Shown in pieces: positions 9,032 to 17,522 of a stretch of DNA of 64,000 nucleotides (the stretch's first letter is position 1; every line of letters starts with the position of its first letter). The notes beneath the pieces are model-generated. The model had not been told where the DNA came from. It searched no databases and worked only from the letters and a program-made list of their open reading frames with translations. The stretch covers positions 62,001-126,000 of the forward strand of contig JAHQVJ010000093.1 in the NCBI GenBank assembly GCA_019634415.1, written 5' to 3'. The translations under genes were made by a program, and so were the position numbers. The DNA comes from Myxococcales bacterium. Lineage in GTDB: Bacteria > Myxococcota_A > UBA796 > GCA-2862545.

Positions 9032-9472
9032 ATGGCGATGAGCGGAGGCAACGCCGGCGGAACGATGTCCGACATCAATGTCACGCCCTTGGTGGACGTG
9101 ATGTTGGTGCTGCTCATCATCTTCATGATCACGGCACCCATGCTGAACAACGCGGGTGTGGAGATCGATCTCCCCAAGTCCGATGCACCCCCCCTGCCCA
9201 TGGAGCAGGACGACCAGCTGATGCTGTCGATGACGGCCGATCGAAAGGTGTACTTCAACGACCAGGACACAGCCTTCGAGCTCGACGAGCTCCTGCCGCG
9301 CCTGCGAGCCATCGCACAAGCCAACCCCGACCAGCCCGTCTTCCTGCGCGCCGACGGGGACCTCCCCTACCGCGAGGTCGTCGGGCTGCTGGATCTCGCC
9401 AAGCAGGCGGGCATGCCCCGCGTGGGTCTGGTGTTCGATCCCACCGGTGAGCCAGTTCAGGGGGCTCCGTGA
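9032..9472 (+). CDS. tolR: TolR-type stator protein
   Basis: TolR pairs with TolQ to form the proton-driven motor of the Tol-Pal complex. One transmembrane helix near residues 20-42 contains the motif NVTPLVDVMLVLLIIF, with the Asp that carries protons. A periplasmic domain follows, with LRADGDLPYREVV near the end, typical of the ExbD/TolR fold. Length is 146 residues. It starts at ATG 9032 (a second ATG at 9038 is possible) and overlaps the next gene by four bases (GTGA). Confidence 0.93.
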   Translation: MAMSGGNAGGTMSDINVTPLVDVMLVLLIIFMITAPMLNNAGVEIDLPKSDAPPLPMEQDDQLMLSMTADRKVYFNDQDTAFELDELLPRLRAIAQANPDQPVFLRADGDLPYREVVGLLDLAKQAGMPRVGLVFDPTGEPVQGAP

Positions 9473-10284
9473 AGGAAGCATCGTTTCGCACCGTGCTCAT
9501 ACCCGAGCGACAGTCCCTCGCTGGTCCGATGGGGTGCTCGGTGCTGTTCCACGTGGGCACCATCGTCATCGCGGTGGTGGCCCGGTGGGCGGGAACCCTG
9601 GTGATGGCCGTGATGGCCGCGCTGTTTCCATGGTGTGCCTCGGATCCGTCCCCCATCATCCAGGACTCCCTGGAGGTGGCGGTGGTCAGCTTGCCGAAGT
9701 CGCCCACGAAGATGCCAGAGCGAGCGGCGGCGGCACCCAAGCAGGAGGGCGAGAAGCCCGCTCCCGTGGAGAAGCCACCGCCGGTGCGCGAGTCCGATCT
9801 GGTTCACCGCGTGGAGAAGCCGCCGCCGGATCCCGGGAACTCCAAGGCCCCCACCCGCGAGATCCCACAGCCCGACCAGAAGCTCCAGGATCTGGTCGAA
9901 GACTTCCTCGATGCGCCCGAGGGCCCCGTGGATCGCTCTGCGACCTCCCCCGAAGGCACGGGCGATCTGGCCATGGCCACGCTGTCCGCCGAAGCCATGG
10001 GTGATCCTGAGTACGCACGGTGGTTCAGCCAGATCCAACAGCTCTATCGCAGCAAGTTCAATGCGCTGGGGAACACCTCGGGACTGCGAGCCATTGGAAG
10101 CGTGACGGTGGACCCAGACACCGGCAAGGTGCTCAAGCGCAAGCTCACCCAGCCGAGCGGCACTCTAGTGTTCGACTCCGCCGCAGAGCGGGCCATGGGG
10201 TCCGTCACCGAGATCCCACTTCCACCAGAAAAATATCGCGCCAAGCTTAATTTTCCGCTCCTCATCGAGTTTACTCCCAACTGA
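9469..10284 (+). CDS. TolA/TonB-like energy-transducing protein
   Basis: The protein sits in the TolA slot of a tolQRAB cluster. The N-terminal half has a hydrophobic segment (about residues 18-52) that may anchor it in the inner membrane. Residues 75-170 are Pro/Lys/Glu-rich and likely span the periplasm. The last 100 residues form a TolA/TonB C-terminal domain (YRSKFNAL, GSVTVDPDTGKV, LNFPLLIEF). The long Ala/Lys helix of E. coli TolA is missing, and the protein is short (271 against about 420). It should pass the TolQR motion to outer-membrane partners such as TolB and Pal. Start is GTG at 9469, overlapping the tolR stop. Confidence 0.8.
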   Translation: MKEASFRTVLIPERQSLAGPMGCSVLFHVGTIVIAVVARWAGTLVMAVMAALFPWCASDPSPIIQDSLEVAVVSLPKSPTKMPERAAAAPKQEGEKPAPVEKPPPVRESDLVHRVEKPPPDPGNSKAPTREIPQPDQKLQDLVEDFLDAPEGPVDRSATSPEGTGDLAMATLSAEAMGDPEYARWFSQIQQLYRSKFNALGNTSGLRAIGSVTVDPDTGKVLKRKLTQPSGTLVFDSAAERAMGSVTEIPLPPEKYRAKLNFPLLIEFTPN

Positions 10285-10303
10285 CCCGAAGCCCCCGAAG
10301 CCC

Positions 10304-11629
10304 ATGATTCGCACTGCACTGTCGATCGTCGCCCTGGTCCTCGCGTCCGCGCTGGCGGCCGTCGAGCCGGCCCATGGCCAGGGCGTGGGGGTGATCCGTG
10401 TGACCCCGTCGGGGGACGTCCCCCTCGCGGCACCACCGTCGAAGGCCGTGGCGGGAGCCACCTCGGAGGCCGACACGGTCTACCGCGTGATGTGGCGAGA
10501 CCTGGAGATGTCCGGGTACTTCAAGATGCAGCGGCCCGAGTCGTACGTGGAGAAGGGCAAGGGCGTGGAGCTCGGCACCTTCGACTTCTCGGCGTGGGAG
10601 ATGATCGACACCACCGTGCTCGTCAAGACGCGGGTCCACGGCTCCGGCGATCCGGGCTGCGCCCCCGAAGGCCAGCGCGTGTGCGCCGATCTGTTCGTCT
10701 ACTACGTGCCCACACAGGGAGCGCTGGCGGTCAAGCGCTTCCGCGGCACCGCCGAGTCGGCGCGGCACCTGGGCCACGCCATGGCCAACCACGTGCTGCT
10801 CGTCACCACGGGCACCCGCGGACACTTCGGATCCCGGCTCGTGGCCGTGGGCACCCACACCGGCAACAAGGAAGTCTACGTACTGGAGACCGACGGGCAG
10901 GGTGTGCGACCCGTCACCCGCAATGGCTCCATCAACCTGTCCCCCGCCTGGTCTCCGGACGGCGCCGAGATCGCGTGGACGTCGTACAAGCGGGCCAACC
11001 CCGACCTCTACGTGAAGAACCTCGCCACCGGGCACACCCGGATGATCTCGAGCGTGAAGGGGGTGAACACCTCGCCCGCCTTCTCGCCGGACGGCCGTCA
11101 CCTGGCGATGTCGCGAAGCGTGGCCAGCGACTCCGACGTGTTCGTCCTCGACGCCAAGACGGGCTCGGAGCTGCATCGACTGACCACGGGCGGAGGCATC
11201 GACGTGTCTCCGTCGTACAGCCCCGACGGCACCCAGGTGGCCTTGGCCTCGGAGCGCGCCGGCGGGGCTCAGGTGTACCTGGTGTCCGTGGACAGCGGAG
11301 AGTCCAAGCGCGTCACCTTCAACGGCGACTTCAACATCGACCCCGTGATCTCCCCAGACGGCAAGCGCATCGCCTTCGTCGGTCGCTCGAAGGGCGGCTT
11401 CGACATCTACGTGGTGGGGATCGACGGCCGCGGCATGATCCGGCTCACCCAGGACATGTCCGACAACGAGGATCCCACCTGGAGCCCCGACAGCCGCTAC
11501 GTGGTGTTCAGCTCCACCCGCACCGGTCGCAGCGAGCTGTGGATGAGTACCGCGGATGGCCGGCATCAGAGCCAGGTTACTCAAGGTGGAGGCTGGACCC
11601 AGCCTTCTTGGGCGCCCGCACTGGAGTAG
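10304..11629 (+). CDS. tolB: TolB periplasmic beta-propeller protein
   Basis: TolB is a soluble periplasmic protein that docks with Pal and the Tol motor. A signal peptide of about 26 residues ends near AHGQ. Residues 40-160 form the N-terminal TolB domain. From about 170 to the end are PD40 propeller repeats, seen as recurring blocks such as NLSPAWSPDG, SPAFSPDG, VSPSYSPDG, DPVISPDG and DPTWSPDS. Length (441) matches the family. It follows the TolA-like gene by 19 bases. Pal, usually next, is not in this window. Confidence 0.95.
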   Translation: MIRTALSIVALVLASALAAVEPAHGQGVGVIRVTPSGDVPLAAPPSKAVAGATSEADTVYRVMWRDLEMSGYFKMQRPESYVEKGKGVELGTFDFSAWEMIDTTVLVKTRVHGSGDPGCAPEGQRVCADLFVYYVPTQGALAVKRFRGTAESARHLGHAMANHVLLVTTGTRGHFGSRLVAVGTHTGNKEVYVLETDGQGVRPVTRNGSINLSPAWSPDGAEIAWTSYKRANPDLYVKNLATGHTRMISSVKGVNTSPAFSPDGRHLAMSRSVASDSDVFVLDAKTGSELHRLTTGGGIDVSPSYSPDGTQVALASERAGGAQVYLVSVDSGESKRVTFNGDFNIDPVISPDGKRIAFVGRSKGGFDIYVVGIDGRGMIRLTQDMSDNEDPTWSPDSRYVVFSSTRTGRSELWMSTADGRHQSQVTQGGGWTQPSWAPALE

Positions 11630-11631
11630 CG

Positions 11632-12534
11632 TTGCCACCCCGCGCAGCCATCGACGTCGGCTCGAACTCGCTGTTACTCACCATCTGCGACGAAGACGAG
11701 CAGGTGGTCCACGACGAAGCCCGCGTGGTCGGCCTCGGCAAGGGCCTCGGCGACCGCGGCTTGTTCGCTCCGGACCGCATGACCGCCGCCACCGAGGTCT
11801 TCGAAGACTACGTGCGCCTGGCCAAGGATCAAGGCGTTCAGCCCTGGTCCATCAAGGCCGTCGCCACCTCGGCGGCCCGGCGCGCCATGAACGCCGAGAC
11901 GTTCTTCGGCCGGATCCACCAGCGTCTCGGGTTGAAGATCCGCATCATCGACGGCGACGAGGAGGCCCGCCTCACGTGGGCAGGCGCCATGCGCGACCTC
12001 GAGGTGTCGGAGGGCCCCTTGCTGGTGGCAGACCTCGGCGGAGGCTCCACCGAGGTCGTGCTCGGTCAGCAGGGGGAGATCCTGCAGCGCGCCTCCCTCG
12101 AGCTCGGAAGCGCGAGGCTCACCGAGCGATTCCTCACAGGAGACGAGCAGGGTCGGGTGGACCTGTCGGCTCTGGAGCCGATGCGGGACTACATCGATGC
12201 CGAGCTGGCGCGCTTCGAGATGCGCCCCACGCCCACCACGGTGATCGGGGTGGCCGGGACCGTCACCACGTTGGCGGCCACCCACCTCGGGCTGGACGCC
12301 TACGACGCGGATCGAGTCCACGGCTGTCGGCTCAGCCAGAGCGACCTGCTGTCCTTCGTGCACACCCTGGCACCCATGACCTCCGAGGAGAGGCGCGAGG
12401 CCATCGTGGTGGCTCCTGCGCGAGCGGAGTTCCTGGTGGCCGGCTCCACCGTGCTGCATCGCGTGCTCACGATGGCGGGAGCCACCGATCTGCAAGTGAG
12501 CGACCGCGGACTGCGCTTCGGACTGCTCGGCTGA
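11632..12534 (+). CDS. Ppx/GppA phosphatase family protein
   Basis: The protein has the actin-like fold of exopolyphosphatase and guanosine pentaphosphatase. The first phosphate loop IDVGSNSLLLT is at residues 7-17, and the second, ADLGGGSTEVV, is near 128-138. A third conserved block, VIGVAGTVTTLAA, is near 204-216. At 300 residues it has only the N-terminal Ppx/GppA domain and lacks the C-terminal HD-like region of E. coli Ppx. Substrates may be polyphosphate or pppGpp; the sequence does not tell which. The start is a TTG at 11632, two bases after the tolB stop, with no ATG or GTG available in frame before the first motif. Confidence 0.85.
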   Translation: MPPRAAIDVGSNSLLLTICDEDEQVVHDEARVVGLGKGLGDRGLFAPDRMTAATEVFEDYVRLAKDQGVQPWSIKAVATSAARRAMNAETFFGRIHQRLGLKIRIIDGDEEARLTWAGAMRDLEVSEGPLLVADLGGGSTEVVLGQQGEILQRASLELGSARLTERFLTGDEQGRVDLSALEPMRDYIDAELARFEMRPTPTTVIGVAGTVTTLAATHLGLDAYDADRVHGCRLSQSDLLSFVHTLAPMTSEERREAIVVAPARAEFLVAGSTVLHRVLTMAGATDLQVSDRGLRFGLLG

Positions 12535-12612
12535 CCACGGGCTGATGCGCACAATCCGGCATCACGTGCCGTAACGCAGTCCGGCCCCGAGGTCGGATAC
12601 CGAGGCGGTGTG

Positions 12613-12685
12613 AGCGGGCGACGAGACTCGAACTCGCGACGCCAAGCTTGGGAAGCTTGTACTCTACCAACTGAGCTACGCCCGC
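12613..12685 (-). tRNA. tRNA-Gly (anticodon CCC)
   Basis: Read on the minus strand, a full cloverleaf of 73 bases is present. The acceptor stem GCGGGCG pairs with CGCCCGC and is followed by discriminator T. The D arm is GCTC-AGTTGGTA-GAGT, and the anticodon stem CAAGC/GCTTG encloses loop TTCCCAA with anticodon CCC, which reads GGG glycine codons. The T arm is GCGAG-TTCGAGT-CTCGT. The terminal CCA is not encoded. It stands alone between the phosphatase and the FAD oxidoreductase genes. Confidence 0.95.
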
Positions 12686-12750
12686 TGACCCGTGCCACGT
12701 AACCCACTCCCCCCTTCATCGCCTTTGGTAGAACGCGCACGGAGGTCCTC

Positions 12751-15183
12751 ATGAACTGGCGCGTGGCGCTCACCAGAGCAGCAACCGTGCTCGGCGCTGG
12801 CCTGGTGGCCTTCGGCTTGCTCCTGCTCATCCTCGGCCGACCCCGTGGCACCGCTCCCGACCGGCTGGTGATGGACGTCACCCAGCTCGTTCGCATCGAC
12901 GTGGAGCGCGTGGTCACCCCCTACGACACCGAGGACGTGCAGCGGCTGGTGGCCGCCCACCGCGGTCCCGTGTCCATCGGCGGCGGACGCTTCTCCATGG
13001 GGGGACAGATCGCCACCGACGACACGCTGTTCCTGGACATGCGACAGATGAACGACGTGCTCGAGCTCGACACGGACGCACTGCGCATGCGGGTGGAGGC
13101 CGGCGCTACCTGGCGACAGCTGCAGGACCAGCTCGACCCGCACGATCTGTCGATCAAGATCATGCAGTCCTATGCGAACTTCACCGTGGGCGGCTCGCTG
13201 TCGGTCAACGCCCACGGTCGCTACGTCAACCTCGGCCCGGTGGCCCACAGCGTGCGCAGCCTCGTGCTGGTGCTCGCAGACGGGCGGCGACTCGAGGTGA
13301 GCCGCGACGTCGATCCCGACCTGTTCTTTGCTGCTATCGGTGGCTACGGGGCCCTGGGTGTCGTCACCGAGGTGGAGCTCGATCTCGCTCGGAACGAGCC
13401 CGTGGAGCGCACGGTGGCGCGGATGCCCGTGGGCGAGTTCCGCGGCTGGTTCGACGAGCACATCCACAGGTCCGACGAGGCCGTGTTCTTCAACGCGGAC
13501 CTGTACCCACCCGCCTACGACGATCTGGTGGCCATCACCTACAGCTCCACCGACCGTGACGTGACCGTCGAGGAGCGCCTGCAGCCACGAGGGGGGAGCA
13601 CCGCCACGGACCGCTTCACCTACTGGTGGGTCTCCGAGGCCCCCCTCGGCAAGCAGGCTCGGGAGGAGGTCGTCGATCGACTGCGCCTCCAGGGCAACCC
13701 CGTCGTCTGGCGCAACTTCGAGGCCTCCTACGACGTGTACGGCCTCGAGCCCTCGTCGCGGGAGACCAGCACCTACGTGCTGCAGGAGTACTTCGTCCCG
13801 GTGGATCAGTTCGATGCGTTCGTCCCTCGGATGGCCGAGATCTTCGAACGCTACGACGTCAACGTGGTCAACGTCTCCATCCGCCATGCCACCGCAGACC
13901 CCGACACCCTGCTCACCTGGGCGCCCACCGAGGTGTTCGCGTTCGTCATCTACTACAAGCAGGGAACCTCGGATGCGGCCCAGACCGAGGTGGGGGTGTG
14001 GACGCGCGAGATGGCCTCGGCACTCCTGGAGGTGGGCGGCGTGTGGTACCTGCCCTACCAGCCTCACCCCACGCCCGAGCAGTTCGCTCAGGCCTATCCA
14101 CGCTCCGCCGAGCTGTTCGATCTGAAGGCCGCCCTCGACCCCCACTACGTGTTCCGGAACAAGCTCTGGGATCGCTACCTGCCCGCCGCCGAGGCTCGAC
14201 GTGCCGTGGAGGTGGAGGCCCGGATCGCCGAGCGGCTGGCAGCCAGGGATGACTGGAAGCGCCCCGAAGATCAGACGTTCCTCACGCTTCCGGAGTGGTA
14301 CATCGTGTACAGCGCCGACGAGCTCGGCGCCCACCTCGCCCAGCAGCCGCCGAGCACCTTCCGTTACTTCGCAGCCATCGGTCAGTTCTGGCGGCTCTAT
14401 GGCCACGTTCGCGGCACCATCCGCACGCGCTACCCCGCCAACGTCGGCTACCACTCGATGATCTGGGTCATCGGAGTCAGCTACACCGTCGAATACGCCA
14501 TCAAGGGCATCTGGGAAGGCACCGTGGGTCGCCTCACCGAGTGGGCCTCGGGCGACGCGTGGAAGACCACCGAGGAAGACCGCTACTACGCCCAGATCGC
14601 CGAGGAGTACGGCGCCTTCATCCACCACACGCCCTGGTTCGCCTTCGACTGGGCAGACCGCCGACGCGCCATGCCCGGCGGCGACAGCTCCATCCGCTCC
14701 CTCGAGCGCACCTTCACCGTCTGGGCCGAGCTGGCCGCCAAGGGGGTGTGGGGCTGGGCCATGGGCGGCGCGAGCGAGGCCGCCTACGATCCCGTCAGCT
14801 CCACCGTGAGTGCCTGGGTGATCCCCCACGGCGTGAACGCCGACAGCCTCGAGGGCGTCGAGGTGATCGAGGATCTGGGAGATGACTACGAGCTCATCTC
14901 CGTGCCGCGCTACGAGCCCTTCACCCGTGCGGTGGTGGACCTCGCGAGCCGAGGGATGCAGTTCGTACAGATCGCAGGCTGTCGCACGCTGCTCGTTCAG
15001 ATCGTAGCGGACGAGACGTGGTCGGACGCTCACCTGTGGGGCGACGAGGTAGTATCCTGGCCGATCCTCACCCAGCCCGGGAAGCAGCGCATCGCGATGG
15101 AGGTCTCGGTCGGGCGCCTGCACGAGGTGCTGCCAGCGCTGCAGGACATGGGCATCACCATCGAACATCTCTACGACTACTGA
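12751..15183 (+). CDS. Membrane-anchored FAD-linked oxidoreductase with extra C-terminal domain
   Basis: Residues 8-28 form an N-terminal membrane anchor. Residues about 45-225 look like a PCMH-type FAD-binding domain: GGGRFSMGGQ near 77-86, then FTVGGSLSVNAHG near 147-159. In relatives that bind FAD covalently a His occupies the place of the Phe in GGGRFSMGG, so the flavin is probably non-covalent. The middle part to about residue 490 resembles the substrate domain of sugar-lactone and alcohol oxidases, ending with the typical DPHYVFRNKLW. Residues about 505-810 are an added domain beginning LTLPEWYIVYS that I cannot assign to a function. GGAGG stands six bases before the ATG. The exported methyltransferase-like gene begins eight bases downstream. 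The substrate is unknown. Confidence 0.75.
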   Translation: MNWRVALTRAATVLGAGLVAFGLLLLILGRPRGTAPDRLVMDVTQLVRIDVERVVTPYDTEDVQRLVAAHRGPVSIGGGRFSMGGQIATDDTLFLDMRQMNDVLELDTDALRMRVEAGATWRQLQDQLDPHDLSIKIMQSYANFTVGGSLSVNAHGRYVNLGPVAHSVRSLVLVLADGRRLEVSRDVDPDLFFAAIGGYGALGVVTEVELDLARNEPVERTVARMPVGEFRGWFDEHIHRSDEAVFFNADLYPPAYDDLVAITYSSTDRDVTVEERLQPRGGSTATDRFTYWWVSEAPLGKQAREEVVDRLRLQGNPVVWRNFEASYDVYGLEPSSRETSTYVLQEYFVPVDQFDAFVPRMAEIFERYDVNVVNVSIRHATADPDTLLTWAPTEVFAFVIYYKQGTSDAAQTEVGVWTREMASALLEVGGVWYLPYQPHPTPEQFAQAYPRSAELFDLKAALDPHYVFRNKLWDRYLPAAEARRAVEVEARIAERLAARDDWKRPEDQTFLTLPEWYIVYSADELGAHLAQQPPSTFRYFAAIGQFWRLYGHVRGTIRTRYPANVGYHSMIWVIGVSYTVEYAIKGIWEGTVGRLTEWASGDAWKTTEEDRYYAQIAEEYGAFIHHTPWFAFDWADRRRAMPGGDSSIRSLERTFTVWAELAAKGVWGWAMGGASEAAYDPVSSTVSAWVIPHGVNADSLEGVEVIEDLGDDYELISVPRYEPFTRAVVDLASRGMQFVQIAGCRTLLVQIVADETWSDAHLWGDEVVSWPILTQPGKQRIAMEVSVGRLHEVLPALQDMGITIEHLYDY

Positions 15184-15191
15184 GGCATCGA

Positions 15192-16133
15192 ATGACCGTT
15201 CCCACCACCTTCACGCGCCGCACGTTGCTGGCTTGGATGGCGGCGTTCCTGGTCACGCCCCCGCAGGCGTGGGGAGCGACGAGCACGTCCACCTTCCGGC
15301 GCATCTATGGCGACCAGGCCCTACGAGACCGCTTCTTCCTGTTTCTCCAGAACGTCTTCAACCTGTTCCCCGAGGACCGTTTCCATCAGCTGATCATCGA
15401 GCAGGTGGAGCGACACGAGACGGACGAGGCCATCTACCGGGGGATCCTCGCGGGCCTGGGGGGCATCAAGCCGATCGCCTCGGAGCTGACCTATGCCGTG
15501 CCGGCGCTGCGCAAGCAGAAGCGGGAGATGGCACGCCAGGCCGCAGCATTCCTGTCGGACCTCGATCGAGTGGACGGGTACCTCGAGATGGGCACCACGG
15601 GTCGATACGTCCGGCCACTGGGTCAGCACGTCGACGTGAAGGGCCCCATCTTCGTCCTCAACGACACCAGCCCCTCCTACGGACCCGTCGACATGCTCGA
15701 GCGCGGAGGCGCACGCAAGATCGGCACCTACGTGCCCATGGGTGTCTACGATCCCCTCTCGTCCACAGCCGTGCCGGACGGCTCCGTCGGCGTGATCAGC
15801 AACTTCATCGGATTCCACCACTGCCCCCCCGACAAGCTGGGCGACTTCGTCACATCCCTCCGCCGAGCGCTGCGCCCGGGCGGACGCCTGCTCGTCAGGG
15901 AGCACGACGTGGTGGACGGCACCATGGACACCTTCGTCGCGCTGGCCCACGACGTCTTCAACGCTGGCGTAGGCCTGACCTGGGAGGAGAACGCGGGTCA
16001 GCGTCGCCACTTCCGGTCCATCTCCAGCTGGACGTCACTCCTCGAGGGCCACGGGTTCTCTCGGACTCCTGGCACCCAGCTGCAGGCGCACGATCCCACC
16101 GACAACGCCCTGTTGCAGTTCGTCAAGGTGTGA
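15192..16133 (+). CDS. Exported class I methyltransferase-like protein
   Basis: The first 29 residues form a signal peptide with twin arginine (FTRRTLLAW) and a probable cut after AWGA, suggesting Tat or Sec export. The mature part has helices to about residue 120. Then comes a methyltransferase-like core: PDGSVGVISNFIGFHHC near 196-212, followed by LRRALRPGGRLLVREHD near 225-241, the usual strand after the SAM-binding half. The glycine-rich SAM motif I is not clear. An exported SAM enzyme would be odd, since SAM is cytoplasmic, so catalysis is uncertain. It is 313 residues and lies eight bases behind the FAD oxidoreductase, so the two should act together. Confidence 0.6.
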   Translation: MTVPTTFTRRTLLAWMAAFLVTPPQAWGATSTSTFRRIYGDQALRDRFFLFLQNVFNLFPEDRFHQLIIEQVERHETDEAIYRGILAGLGGIKPIASELTYAVPALRKQKREMARQAAAFLSDLDRVDGYLEMGTTGRYVRPLGQHVDVKGPIFVLNDTSPSYGPVDMLERGGARKIGTYVPMGVYDPLSSTAVPDGSVGVISNFIGFHHCPPDKLGDFVTSLRRALRPGGRLLVREHDVVDGTMDTFVALAHDVFNAGVGLTWEENAGQRRHFRSISSWTSLLEGHGFSRTPGTQLQAHDPTDNALLQFVKV

Positions 16134-16141
16134 GCTTTCGT

Positions 16142-16621
16142 CTACACGGGTGCGCGCTGTCCCGTGGCAGACAGGTAGAGCACCGCCGCCTCACGACTCG
16201 GCGCTCGGTCCCACACCTCCACGGCTGCCTGGAGCAAATCCCGCCGGCTGATCTGCCCGAGGAGAAGTCCCTCCTCGCTCACCACCGGTAGGCGACGCAT
16301 CGGCCGAGTCACGAACAGATGCGACACGGTCAGCAGATCGGCATCTGGGGACACGGTCACGGGCTCGGGGGACATCACGTCTCGAACCTGCGAGGAGGGC
16401 AGGCGCTCGGACACTGCTCGCAGCAATGCCTGGATGCAGTCCTTCTCCGACAGCATTCCGACCAGATGGTAGCGATCGTCCACCACCGGCGCTCCAGAAA
16501 CCCTCTGTTTCAGGAGAAGCTTCACCACGTCCAAGACGGGTTGATCCGAGCGGACCGTGTGAAGGCGTGTGGTCATCATGTGGCGGGCGGTTGGAACGGA
16601 AGGGGTGGTTGCGACTGGCAT
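16142..16621 (-). CDS. CBS-domain pair protein
   Basis: Two CBS domains cover nearly the whole 159 residues. The first spans about residues 13-75 (TARHMMTTRLHTV through VVDDRYHLVGMLSEKD), the second about 85-145 (VRDVMSPEPVTVSPDA through GLLLGQISRRDL). Such pairs bind adenosine nucleotides and act as small energy or redox sensors. No enzyme or channel domain is attached, so the partner is unknown. I chose the ATG at 16621 because GGAGG (16627-16631) stands five bases upstream; a frame extension to 16711 has no such site. It converges with the methyltransferase gene and diverges from the ECF sigma gene. Confidence 0.85.
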   Translation of the reverse strand: MPVATTPSVPTARHMMTTRLHTVRSDQPVLDVVKLLLKQRVSGAPVVDDRYHLVGMLSEKDCIQALLRAVSERLPSSQVRDVMSPEPVTVSPDADLLTVSHLFVTRPMRRLPVVSEEGLLLGQISRRDLLQAAVEVWDRAPSREAAVLYLSATGQRAPV

Positions 16622-16626
16622 GTTGG

Positions 16627-16631
16627 CCTCC
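16627..16631 (-). promoter_or_regulatory. Ribosome binding site of the CBS gene
   Basis: GGAGG on the minus strand lies five bases before the ATG at 16621. It fixes the start and argues against the 30-residue longer frame. Confidence 0.75.
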
Positions 16632-16847
16632 GAGCCAACCATCATCATGTCACAGTCGTCCAGTCGGACCTGCGATCGTGCCGGGGGGATCGTCACGAGA
16701 GTCAGGCGCACTCGTCTTCTCAGACGTCACTCAGCGAACTGTGGGCCTTGGCCTTTACGAATCGCGGCGCGGCGCAAAAAAGTCCCAAATCGTTGTGATC
16801 GAAGTCGAGTCAACGACGCTGAGCAGGTGCGAGTGCCGGGAGAGGCG
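16632..16847. promoter_or_regulatory. Divergent control region, CBS gene / ECF sigma gene
   Basis: About 215 bases lie between two divergent starts. The part from 16740 to 16830 is AT-richer than its surroundings and includes a run of six A at 16779-16784. Promoters for both genes should be here. I could not fix -35 and -10 boxes with confidence. GGAG at 16839-16842 is five bases before the sigma-factor ATG at 16848. Confidence 0.45.
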
Positions 16848-17522
16848 ATGACATGTTACCCCGCCCCAGCTCCCCTTTGTCGCGGTTTTAATTCGATCGT
16901 GCAGCATAGCCCCACCGAGCTCGCGCGCATTCTGGCCACGGCGAACACGCCGGGGACGGACGCTGTTGCGACGGACGAGGTCATGCTCCAGGTAGACGCT
17001 CTGTTTACCGAGTACCGCGACCACGTCTACGCCGTGTGCTACCGGTTCATGGGCAACCCCGAGCGCGCCCTGGACCTGGCGCAAGACACCTTGCTGAAGG
17101 CCTACTTGAAGCTGCCCACGTTTCGGGGAGAGGCCAAGTTCAGCACCTGGTTGACGGCCATCGCTCGGTTCGAGTGCCTCAACGCCCTGCGCAAGGGCCG
17201 GGATCTGCTCACCGAGGACGGCGTGCTCGACGCTGCCGATCCGGCGCGGTCCGTGCTGTCGAAGCTGCGGCGGCAGGAGCGCGAGGATCTGCTGCGGGAG
17301 GCGGCTGCGGACGTCCTTGAGCCCCACGAGCAGGAAGCTGTGTACCTCCGCTACACCGAGCACCTCCCCTTGGCTCAGATCGAGACGTTGCTGCAGCTCG
17401 ACTCGGCCAGTGGCGCTCGTGGCCTGCTGCAGCGGTGCAAGCGCAAGCTCACCCGTGCGCTTCGCTCCCGCCTGGAGCAGCTGGGCCACGGCACCTCGTT
17501 CCTGAGGGACAGCAACGGATGA
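16848..17522 (+). CDS. ECF-type sigma-70 family factor
   Basis: This 224-residue protein is an extracytoplasmic-function-like sigma factor. Region 2 lies at about residues 55-115, with VYAVCYRFMGN, ALDLAQDTLLKAYLKL and FSTWLTAIARFECLN, matching core binding and -10 recognition. Region 4 is at about 150-200, with the helix LEPHEQEAVYLRYTEHLPLAQIETLL. The ATG at 16848 has GGAG five bases upstream and gives a 45-residue N-terminal extension before region 2. The stop overlaps the ATG of the downstream kinase, whose N-terminus carries an anti-sigma-type zinc motif. The kinase therefore probably controls this factor. Target promoters are unknown. Confidence 0.88.
   Translation: MTCYPAPAPLCRGFNSIVQHSPTELARILATANTPGTDAVATDEVMLQVDALFTEYRDHVYAVCYRFMGNPERALDLAQDTLLKAYLKLPTFRGEAKFSTWLTAIARFECLNALRKGRDLLTEDGVLDAADPARSVLSKLRRQEREDLLREAAADVLEPHEQEAVYLRYTEHLPLAQIETLLQLDSASGARGLLQRCKRKLTRALRSRLEQLGHGTSFLRDSNG

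Noticed and set aside
7045-9324. 759-codon minus-strand open frame across the FAN1-like, tolQ and tolR genes
   Set aside because: It spans three well-supported genes on the other strand and shows no protein motif.
12676-15168. 830-codon open frame on the minus strand opposite the FAD oxidoreductase
   Set aside because: Its composition is His/Val/Gly/Leu-rich with no domain, and it lies exactly opposite a gene with clear motifs; high GC makes such mirror frames common.
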